A stretch of DNA of 5,613 nucleotides from Anaerolineae bacterium (GTDB lineage: Bacteria > Chloroflexota > Anaerolineae > 4572-78 > NAK82): positions 1-5,613 of the forward strand of contig JAUVPY010000213.1 in NCBI GenBank assembly GCA_030598425.1, read 5' to 3'. Below are positions 1 to 5,173 of this stretch, one piece after another. The notes beneath the pieces were generated by a model, which was not told the DNA's origin, did no database searches, and worked only from the letters and a program-made list of their open reading frames with translations. The first letter of the stretch is position 1, and the number at the start of each line of letters is the position of its first letter. The translations under genes were made by a program, and so were the position numbers.

Positions 1-240
1 CAGCAACGGCGACGACGCAAGCGCCGGACGAGAACGCCCTTTTATCCTTGAGTGCCCACGGATCGTCTCGCGCCCTAACCATTTTCACATGAAATTCTAA
101 TCGTTTTCACATGAATACGTGGTACCCTAATACTACCTCGGGTCAGGATTGGGCATAAGTTCAGGGCTACCCGCCTTAACATCATCCATCGTTTTTCTTT
201 TTGACAGAAGCTAGAGTGATCCTCAGTGAGCGAGTAAGAG
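1..240. other. Upstream stretch without a convincing gene
   Basis: No reading frame here looks like a real protein. On the plus strand all three frames entering from the left edge stop early (TGA at 49-51, TGA at 90-92, TAA at 98-100), so the first 50-100 bases could be the tail of a gene lying to the left. None of the three tails is recognisable. On the minus strand a frame starting with ATG at 82-80 stays open to the left edge for about 27 codons, too short to judge. A TTGACA hexamer at 201-206 resembles a sigma-70 -35 box, but I see no good -10 box 16-18 bases downstream, so I do not call a promoter. The direct repeats at 75-115 are listed separately. Confidence 0.5.
75..115. repeat. Two direct repeats, 22-bp period, with internal dyad
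   Basis: CTAACCATTTTCACATGAA (75-93) recurs as CTAATCGTTTTCACATGAA (97-115). The copies match at 17 of 19 positions and are offset by exactly 22 bp, about two helical turns. The core of each copy is itself a dyad (TTCA-CA-TGAA), and a further CCCTAA lies at 125-130. Two readings fit. One is a pair of operator sites on the same face of the helix. The other is the repeated transposase-binding sequences found near the ends of some insertion sequences, such as the IS21 family. No transposase is visible, so neither is established. Confidence 0.6.
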
Positions 241-324
241 GCTGTTACCGCACCTATCCAAGTGACAGCAAACAACCTATCTCTCAGAAACAGCCGAAGG
301 CCTGCTCGTCCTTCGGCTGTTTCT
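240..324 (+). promoter_or_regulatory. Candidate attenuator-like RNA leader with alternative pairings
   Basis: Two stem-loops follow each other. The first pairs GCTGTTAC (241-248) with GTGACAGC (262-269), 8 bp including one G-U, around a 13-nt loop. The second is the terminator hairpin at 286-324. GGCTGTT at 240-246 is identical to 315-321 in the terminator's 3' arm, so it can pair with AACAGCC (289-295) in the 5' arm. That 7-bp pairing would exclude both hairpins, which is the geometry of transcription attenuation. The start codon of the response regulator lies about 80 nt past the terminator. The pairings are visible in the sequence, but a regulatory role is inference. I do not recognise a known riboswitch class. 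It could also be a small RNA ending at its own terminator. Confidence 0.3.
286..324 (+). terminator. Strong terminator-like hairpin, probably bidirectional
   Basis: AGAAACAGCCGAAGG (286-300) and CCTTCGGCTGTTTCT (310-324) are perfect reverse complements, forming a 15-bp stem with a 9-nt loop. The GC-rich core is flanked by an A-rich 5' edge and a T-rich 3' edge (TTTCTTT around 320-326), so it resembles a rho-independent terminator from either side. It sits between the unassigned left region and the response regulator. It would end transcription arriving from the left, or control read-through into the regulator. Confidence 0.75.
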
Positions 325-338
325 TTAGCGCAATAGTC

Positions 339-357
339 GCCGTACTTGAACTACGGC
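339..357. repeat. Small dyad upstream of the response regulator
   Basis: GCCGTA (339-344) and TACGGC (352-357) are perfect inverted repeats of 6 bp around a 7-nt spacer, CTTGAAC, followed by TTT. It lies between the terminator hairpin and the ribosome binding site of the response regulator. It could be an operator half-site pair or a small hairpin in the 5' untranslated region. A dyad of this size can also occur by chance, and no clear promoter boxes accompany it. Confidence 0.3.
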
Positions 358-405
358 TTTCACGATCCCAGGTGATGGTATCGGTTAAGGAAAGAGGAGA
401 AGGCT

Positions 406-1098
406 ATGGCTACCACATTGTTACTTATCGACGACGACGTTTCGTTGTGCGAAACAGTGCGATTCATGTTGATCGGGAACGGCTTCCAAGTTGAGGTTGC
501 GCACAACGGCATTTCTGGATTAAAAAAGGCCTATGCGCTCAAGCCAGACGCCGTCCTTTTGGATATTATGCTCCCCGATATGGATGGCTGGCAGGTGTGT
601 CGTCGCTTGCGCGAGATGTCTGATGTTCCTATCATTATGCTTTCTGCGCTTGGTTCGGACGAGAATGTGATAGAGGGCCTGAACCTGGGAGCTGACGACT
701 ATATCGTCAAGCCTGTGGCCGTCAAAGAACTGATAGCGCGCATTCGTGCCCTGCTGCGCCGCACCTCGCGGTCGAACTCAACTGAACGCAACCATCGAGA
801 ACCGATCTTCACGTACGATTACCTCGTAATTGACTTTGACAAGTACGAGGTCACCGTGGCCGGCAAAAAGGTGAAGTTGAGCCCAACCGAGTTTCGCCTG
901 CTGTCTGTACTCTCCCGACATCAGGGCCGTCTGCTACCTCACGAATACCTGCTGAGCGAGGTTTGGGGGCCCGAATATGTATCTGAGGAAGAGTATCTCC
1001 GCCTGTATATCAGTTACCTGCGCCGCAAGATTGAAACCGATCCGTCGAAGCCTCGCTTGATTCACAACGAATGGGGCGTTGGCTACCGATTCGGGTGA
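406..1098 (+). CDS. OmpR/PhoB-family DNA-binding response regulator
   Basis: This is a two-component transcription regulator of 230 aa, the usual length for the OmpR/PhoB family. Residues 1 to about 120 form the receiver domain: acidic pocket D9-D10-D11, phospho-acceptor D53 in the LLDIMLPDMDG strand-loop, S80 as the switch Ser/Thr, and K102 in the conserved KP pair. Residues 120-132 are a polar linker. Residues 133-230 are the winged-helix domain, with the LSPTEFRLL segment, the recognition-helix region (YLRLYISYLRRKIE) and the wing ending in GVGYRFG. The ATG at 406 is preceded by AGGAG at 395-399 with a 6-nt spacer. No sensor kinase flanks it on the right: the next gene converges 14 nt away. 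A kinase could lie elsewhere, so this looks like an orphan regulator. Its target genes cannot be read from the sequence; control of the neighbouring sugar genes is only a possibility. All phosphorylation residues are intact. Confidence 0.95.
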   Translation: MATTLLLIDDDVSLCETVRFMLIGNGFQVEVAHNGISGLKKAYALKPDAVLLDIMLPDMDGWQVCRRLREMSDVPIIMLSALGSDENVIEGLNLGADDYIVKPVAVKELIARIRALLRRTSRSNSTERNHREPIFTYDYLVIDFDKYEVTVAGKKVKLSPTEFRLLSVLSRHQGRLLPHEYLLSEVWGPEYVSEEEYLRLYISYLRRKIETDPSKPRLIHNEWGVGYRFG

Positions 1099-1112
1099 TC
1101 GGGAAACCGAGC

Positions 1113-1913
1113 TTACAACTTAGAAGCCGAGTCTTGGTCCAGATAGACGCGCGCGTAACTTATCTGACGCAAGATGGACCCAGGCCGATCTTCGCTGATG
1201 GGCTCCGTCAGGCAGGCGCGGGCCGCCTCTGCCTTGCGCGCCTCGGGAACGATACACAGCACCGATTTGGCTGCCAATAGAGCGGGAATTGTCAAAGTGA
1301 TGGCGTGGATGGGCACTTCGCTTAGCGAGTCAAAATGCCCTTCGCCAACTTGCTGCCTGCGGCTCACTTCGGCCAGCTCGACCACCTTGATCCAGACCGG
1401 GTCATCAAAGTCGGCGTAGGGCGGATCGTTGAAGGCCAGATGCCCATTCTCCCCCCAACCCAGGGCCACCATATCGGCCGGGTACTCTCGCAACAAGGCC
1501 TCATAGTCTCGACAGGCCTTATCCACGTCTTCAGGCTGGCTAGGCATTGGATAAAAGGATTTAGGGTTGACGAAGCTGATGAAGTGCTGACGCAGGAAGA
1601 GCGGAAAACTCGCCCGGTGGCCTGGGTCTATACCCACGTATTCATCCATATGAAATACGTTCACCCCGCCTGAAGCGGTAGCCCAATCAATTCCTTCCAG
1701 GCTGCGCAGGGCCTGTAGAAACGTCATTTGCGAATTACCCGTGGCCAGTATTACATTGGCCTCCCCTTTGTCTTCGATCGCCCGTTTGATGATCTCTCGT
1801 GCATCCAGCGCCGCAGCCTGGCCCAATTCCTGGTTGCTCCTATAGATGGCCACAGGCAATTGATCATATTGTGCGCTCTTGATGGGTTCTAGCGTGTTCA
1901 ACACGTTGCTCAT
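1113..1913 (-). CDS. NagB-like glucosamine-6-phosphate deaminase/isomerase homologue
   Basis: The 266-aa protein belongs to the NagB/6-phosphogluconolactonase superfamily; E. coli NagB has 266 residues. NagB converts glucosamine-6-phosphate to fructose-6-phosphate and ammonia in the cytoplasm. Recognisable parts are the phosphate loop LATGNSQ (56-62), FHMDEYVG (87-94) with D90 matching E. coli D72, GWGENGHLAFNDP (152-164) with H158 matching catalytic H143, and K227 in the position of K208. In the same loop N156 replaces catalytic D141 and D163 replaces E148, so it may act on a different sugar phosphate or be a variant subgroup. The ATG at 1913 is chosen because TAGGAG, overlapping the sulfatase stop codon, sits 7 nt upstream. 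Extending the frame further would run 73 codons into the sulfatase gene out of frame. The gene starts 10 nt after the sulfatase and is surely co-transcribed with it. Family membership is firm; the exact substrate is not. Confidence 0.88.
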   Translation of the reverse strand: MSNVLNTLEPIKSAQYDQLPVAIYRSNQELGQAAALDAREIIKRAIEDKGEANVILATGNSQMTFLQALRSLEGIDWATASGGVNVFHMDEYVGIDPGHRASFPLFLRQHFISFVNPKSFYPMPSQPEDVDKACRDYEALLREYPADMVALGWGENGHLAFNDPPYADFDDPVWIKVVELAEVSRRQQVGEGHFDSLSEVPIHAITLTIPALLAAKSVLCIVPEARKAEAARACLTEPISEDRPGSILRQISYARVYLDQDSASKL

Positions 1914-1923
1914 TTTTTCTCTC

Positions 1924-3348
1924 CTATGAATGGGGATCAACTTGCTGCCACTCAGGCCCGACGGGGGCAAAGCGGAACATCCCGTATTGGGCCTGGTACA
2001 TATTAAAATCATCCGTCTCCCGGACAATGTCCCACATCCTGCCTGCCATTCCCTCCAGTACCGGTAGATAAGCAGGATCATGCGCCAGATTGTGCATCTC
2101 ATGCGGATCTGCGGACAGGTCGTACAACTCATCTACGTCAAACCCGTTGAAAACGTACTTGTAGTTATCGCGCCACAGCACCCGCTGGGTGTAAAAGAAC
2201 CGCTGCCCGTGAAACTCGGCAAAAGCTTCTGAGTCCCACTCGGGATCCTCAGAGCCCAGCAGCGGCAGCAGCGAGCGGCCATAGCACGGAAAATCGTCTC
2301 CGGTGGTTAGCCCCACCAGGGTTGGCGCCAGATCCATCAAGCTGGTGATCTGCTCGACCCGCCGCCCGGCGGGGATACCAGGCCCACTGAGAATCAAGGG
2401 AACGCGATAAGCATCCTCAAAGGCGGGGACTCCTTTCAGCATCAACCGATGGGCACCTGCGTAGTCGCCGTGGTCGGCGGTGAAGACGACGATCGTATTC
2501 TCGGCTTGCCCTGTCTCTTCCAAAGTCGCCAGAATGCGCCCAACCTGGTCGTCAACCAGCGAGCAGAAGGCGTAATAGCAAGCAATGGCCTCGGCAAACT
2601 GGGGCCACTCCAACTGGCGCCAGATGCCTTGTAACAACCGGTAGATACCGGGCCGGCCCGATAGGTCATCATCGAAATTGGGGGGACGCGGTACCTGGGT
2701 CGGATCGTAGCGCTCGTAATAGTCGCGCGGCACCACCCAAGGATCGTGGGGACCTTCAGAACTCACGAACAAAGCCCACGGGCGATCAGGGTCCCGGGCA
2801 GCCTCCTGCAGGAACCTAATGCCGTCCGAATACAACTGGTACTCGGGCGCCGCTTCGACTGGACTGTCGACCACGCCATATAAGAGAAAATCACGGTATC
2901 CCTTTTGTTTGACCGTACAGCGTACCTGCATCTCCTCATCTCGTTCGACGAGGCCTTTAAGCTGGTGGTAACCCTCGACCTCGTAGGTGTCGAAGCCAAA
3001 CTCCTCCAATCGCTGGCTGCGCTCGATGTGCCATTTACCTAAGTACCCGGTGTGATAACCTGCCGCTTGCAGGGTTTGGCTCCAGAAGGGCAGCTCCGCT
3101 TTCAACTTGGCCCGGTAGGGTTCAACCGTGTGCGTGCAGTCCACCATGCCGTGGCTATGGGGCAACACGCCGGTCATCAAGCTGGCCCGCGTCGGCGAGC
3201 AGATTGGATTGGGCGCATAGCAGCGTTCAAAGCGAGCCCCCCTGGCGGCCAGTCCATCCAGATGGGGAGTCTGACACAGCGTACTCGGTTCGACCGTATC
3301 CGCACGCTGGCCGTCGGTCATCAAGAAAAGAAGGTTGGGTTGACGCAC
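1924..3348 (-). CDS. Type I sulfatase (formylglycine-dependent), probably cytoplasmic
   Basis: A 474-aa alkaline-phosphatase-superfamily sulfatase, which hydrolyses sulfate esters using a formylglycine made from an active-site Cys. The signature CSPTRASLMTG places the modifiable Cys at C50 and the conserved Arg at R54. Metal and substrate residues of the family are seen at D12 (LMTDGQRAD), GKWH (104-107), H201 (EGPHDPW), DHGD (292-295) and K305 (MLKG). The C-terminal part has the usual ELYDLSADPHEMHNLA segment (407-422). The N-terminus MRQPNLLFLMTDGQ begins directly with the first core strand, with no signal peptide or membrane segment, so the enzyme is predicted to stay in the cytoplasm and desulfate an imported small sugar. 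The GTG start at 3348 is preferred over an ATG at 3387, which has no Shine-Dalgarno sequence and would translate through a strong one. Substrate is unknown; some members of this superfamily branch are phosphoesterases, but the CxPxR motif argues for sulfatase. Confidence 0.92.
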   Translation of the reverse strand: MRQPNLLFLMTDGQRADTVEPSTLCQTPHLDGLAARGARFERCYAPNPICSPTRASLMTGVLPHSHGMVDCTHTVEPYRAKLKAELPFWSQTLQAAGYHTGYLGKWHIERSQRLEEFGFDTYEVEGYHQLKGLVERDEEMQVRCTVKQKGYRDFLLYGVVDSPVEAAPEYQLYSDGIRFLQEAARDPDRPWALFVSSEGPHDPWVVPRDYYERYDPTQVPRPPNFDDDLSGRPGIYRLLQGIWRQLEWPQFAEAIACYYAFCSLVDDQVGRILATLEETGQAENTIVVFTADHGDYAGAHRLMLKGVPAFEDAYRVPLILSGPGIPAGRRVEQITSLMDLAPTLVGLTTGDDFPCYGRSLLPLLGSEDPEWDSEAFAEFHGQRFFYTQRVLWRDNYKYVFNGFDVDELYDLSADPHEMHNLAHDPAYLPVLEGMAGRMWDIVRETDDFNMYQAQYGMFRFAPVGPEWQQVDPHS

Positions 3349-3564
3349 GTATGCTCTCCTCTCCTTATAGAGAAACCACTTAAACATCAGACGATGGATC
3401 GAGGTGCCCCCGGAAGCTAGGAGAAACCTCTCAATACTCCGTATCGTTGAGGATCTTCCAAGCCTGACTTTGCGTGGCTACGTTCCAGCTTCCGGGAAAT
3501 CGGTGTTGTTCGACGTATCCACTCAAGCTTGACGAGAGTAGGACTGGCAGTTCTGTACGGGTTG
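3349..3564. promoter_or_regulatory. 216-bp gap in the minus-strand block with inverted repeats
   Basis: This is the only sizeable non-coding gap in the minus-strand gene block, between the epimerase and the sulfatase. It contains a perfect 10-bp inverted repeat, CCCGGAAGCT (3409-3418) and AGCTTCCGGG (3487-3496), with arms 68 nt apart. It also has a perfect 10-bp palindrome, TCAAGCTTGA, at 3523-3532, and two GAGAAACC copies (3370-3377 and 3421-3428). No rho-independent terminator with a T-run follows the epimerase on the minus strand, and I found no convincing -35/-10 pair before the sulfatase. The gap probably carries a second promoter or operator for the sulfatase-nagB pair, but that is inferred from spacing and symmetry alone. 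Confidence 0.4.
3354..3366 (-). promoter_or_regulatory. Ribosome binding site that fixes the sulfatase start at GTG
   Basis: Read on the minus strand this is AAGGAGAGGAGAG, two overlapping GGAG cores. The nearer AGGAG (3360-3356) lies 7 nt before the GTG at 3348, an ideal distance. The in-frame ATG at 3387 lies upstream of this site and has no purine-rich sequence before it, so the site decides the start in favour of GTG. Confidence 0.8.
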
Positions 3565-4770
3565 TTACCGCTCGGTGAGCCGCTCTAACACCTCGATGCA
3601 ATAAACAAGCGCCCGGGGCAGGTGGAACGGGTCTTTGACCGGCAAGGCCACGGTGTCGGTGAACTCATCCCCTCGACGATCCAGTTTCTGGGTCCATTCC
3701 CCATGCCCAGGGACCGGATAGTGGCCGAAGGCGTAATTGTGCACCCGCTCAAACCAATCCAGGCACCACGCCTCGCGGGAAATCTCATAAGCCAGCAGGG
3801 TGGCATACAGCGTTTCGGTATGCGGCCACCACAACTTGGCGTCGGCGTAGCGCCACCAGGGCGTCCCGCCCTCGGCATCGCGGGCGTGGAAAAGCCCTCC
3901 ATACTCATCATCCCAGCCGAATTCCAGGTGCCACCTGATCGATTCGATCGCCTGCCGGATACGAGCCTCGTCAGCAGCGCGCTGGTAGATGTGGATCATA
4001 AACCACATCGACTCGATAGCGTGGCCTGGTACAATAGACCGGCCCTGGGGGGTGTCGATCAGAGAATTGTCCAGGCGCGTAAACTCGTAGAGCAGCTTGA
4101 GATCGGGCCGAAGGTAGACATCCATCACCTCGGCAGCGTGATGAAGACTGGACTCGATCATCGCCCGATCGCCCAGATAGTGCCCCAACTCGTTGAAGAC
4201 CAGTGAGAAGATCATCGAAATGGCGTGGGCCTTGCCGTCCTCAGGCATCTCAAACGGGGCGGTTTGATACGAGCCAGGCCGCGCCAGGCGACTCTGTACA
4301 TTCTCATACGTTTCCAGAGCCAGGTCAATGACCTCTTGATCGTCGGTGGCCCGCGCCAGCTCGGTCAAGCCATAGAGGGCGAAACCGTCGGCGTAAATGC
4401 TGGTGGCCCCTTGCAGAACCCGGCCATTCTGGTCGACACAGAAGACCCACTGACCCTGTTCATCGCGCCCGTGTCGCCGTGCGAAGTCGAAAATGTGCCG
4501 GGCCACGTCCAGCCACTCACCCCTGGGCTCAATCTTGTTGTAGAGAGCTGAAAAGGTCCAAATGGCCCGCAACTGGGACCACATATACTTGTCCTCGCTC
4601 AGCACCCGCCCCTCATCCGAGATACAAGTTAGAATGCCCCCATTACCCCAATCAACGGCATTATTCAACCAAAATGGAACGACGCGCTCCAGTAATTCGG
4701 CCCGATAGAGGGCCAGCAGGTCAACGAATCGGGCGTCGATCTGTACGTTACTCCCCCGCAATTTGTTCAT
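3565..4770 (-). CDS. AGE-family N-acylglucosamine 2-epimerase
   Basis: A 401-aa protein, the usual length for the N-acylglucosamine 2-epimerase (AGE/renin-binding-protein) family, which folds as an (alpha/alpha)6 barrel. AGE interconverts N-acetylglucosamine and N-acetylmannosamine; relatives epimerise cellobiose or isomerise mannose. Motifs in order: R68 in QLRAIWTF, PGHAIESMW (248-256) with catalytic-type H250 and E253, KLWWPHTE (312-319), and VKDPFHLPRAL (378-388) with the second catalytic-type H383. KLWWPHTE and the H-x-PRAL ending look more like true AGE enzymes than cellobiose epimerases. No signal peptide is present, so it is cytoplasmic. The ATG at 4770 lies inside the end of the cupin gene (23-nt overlap), which implies translational coupling. 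Only a weak GGGA precedes it, while a stronger GGGGGAG falls just downstream with no start codon at a usable distance. Substrate identity is inferred from family only. Confidence 0.92.
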   Translation of the reverse strand: MNKLRGSNVQIDARFVDLLALYRAELLERVVPFWLNNAVDWGNGGILTCISDEGRVLSEDKYMWSQLRAIWTFSALYNKIEPRGEWLDVARHIFDFARRHGRDEQGQWVFCVDQNGRVLQGATSIYADGFALYGLTELARATDDQEVIDLALETYENVQSRLARPGSYQTAPFEMPEDGKAHAISMIFSLVFNELGHYLGDRAMIESSLHHAAEVMDVYLRPDLKLLYEFTRLDNSLIDTPQGRSIVPGHAIESMWFMIHIYQRAADEARIRQAIESIRWHLEFGWDDEYGGLFHARDAEGGTPWWRYADAKLWWPHTETLYATLLAYEISREAWCLDWFERVHNYAFGHYPVPGHGEWTQKLDRRGDEFTDTVALPVKDPFHLPRALVYCIEVLERLTER

Positions 4771-5173
4771 AGTCCCAGCCTAACTGCGCGCAAACACCTT
4801 TGATGTGATCGTCCCAGGTCGGCTCAGCGGCCGGAGGGCCAGAAGGGAAACAGTCAACGGCCAGATATCTGAGGGGTGTATCCCCAATAGAATGGATTGT
4901 ATGCAACGTCGCGAGGGGGATGCGCACCACGTCACCAGGAACCACAGGATACGCCTCGCCACTCGCTCCGACTTCCAGCCGGCCGTGTCCGCTTAAGATG
5001 TAGAATACTTGCTCCATATCATCGTGCTGGTGTGAAGGCGGCGCCTCCCCAGGCGCAAGCTCCACAATAAAGACCTCGCTGCTGGCAGCATCGGAACGGT
5101 CCATCACCAAGTAATTGGTGTGGGTCGGAAAGCGGTATCGTTTGGGTTGTTGGGTACTAAAGACGTAGTGCAT
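4748..5173 (-). CDS. Small single-domain cupin protein
   Basis: A 141-aa one-domain cupin (beta-barrel). Motif 1 is seen as G42-x5-H48-x-H50-x3-E54, and motif 2 as G80-x5-P86-x4-H91, giving the 3-His/1-Glu metal site (H48, H50, E54, H91) complete. Such proteins bind a divalent metal and act as sugar isomerases, epimerases, dioxygenases or binding proteins; which one applies here cannot be told. The ATG at 5173 is chosen because it overlaps the TGA of the upstream oxidoreductase by one base (TGATG) and has AAGGA 8 nt before it. A longer frame to 5263 would overlap the oxidoreductase by 91 bases and has no such support. It lies between the oxidoreductase and the AGE epimerase and is translationally coupled to both, which suggests a role on the same sugar. 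No signal peptide is seen. Confidence 0.87.
   Translation of the reverse strand: MHYVFSTQQPKRYRFPTHTNYLVMDRSDAASSEVFIVELAPGEAPPSHQHDDMEQVFYILSGHGRLEVGASGEAYPVVPGDVVRIPLATLHTIHSIGDTPLRYLAVDCFPSGPPAAEPTWDDHIKGVCAQLGWDYEQIAGE

Noticed and set aside
201..206. TTGACA as a sigma-70 -35 box
   Set aside because: No acceptable -10 hexamer is found 16-18 nt downstream, so a promoter cannot be supported.
75..275. 66-aa minus-strand frame upstream of the regulator
   Set aside because: It has no Shine-Dalgarno support or recognisable motif, its composition is not protein-like, and it spans the direct repeats.
439..455. GTTTCG-TTGTG-CGAAAC inverted repeat at the start of the regulator gene
   Set aside because: A 6-bp dyad inside a conserved coding stretch encoding the acidic pocket region; best explained by chance and codon use.
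201..494. 97-aa plus-strand frame across the terminator and into the response regulator
   Set aside because: It reads through the terminator hairpin, overlaps the well-supported regulator in another frame, and has no recognisable domain.
1914..2132. N-terminal extension of the NagB-like frame to 339 aa
   Set aside because: The extra 73 codons lie out of frame inside the sulfatase gene. The ATG at 1913 has a good ribosome binding site and gives the normal family length.
3622..4206. 194-aa plus-strand frame opposite the epimerase
   Set aside because: It is antisense to a gene with clear catalytic motifs; its own sequence shows no recognisable domain. It is a mirror frame from GC-rich coding bias.
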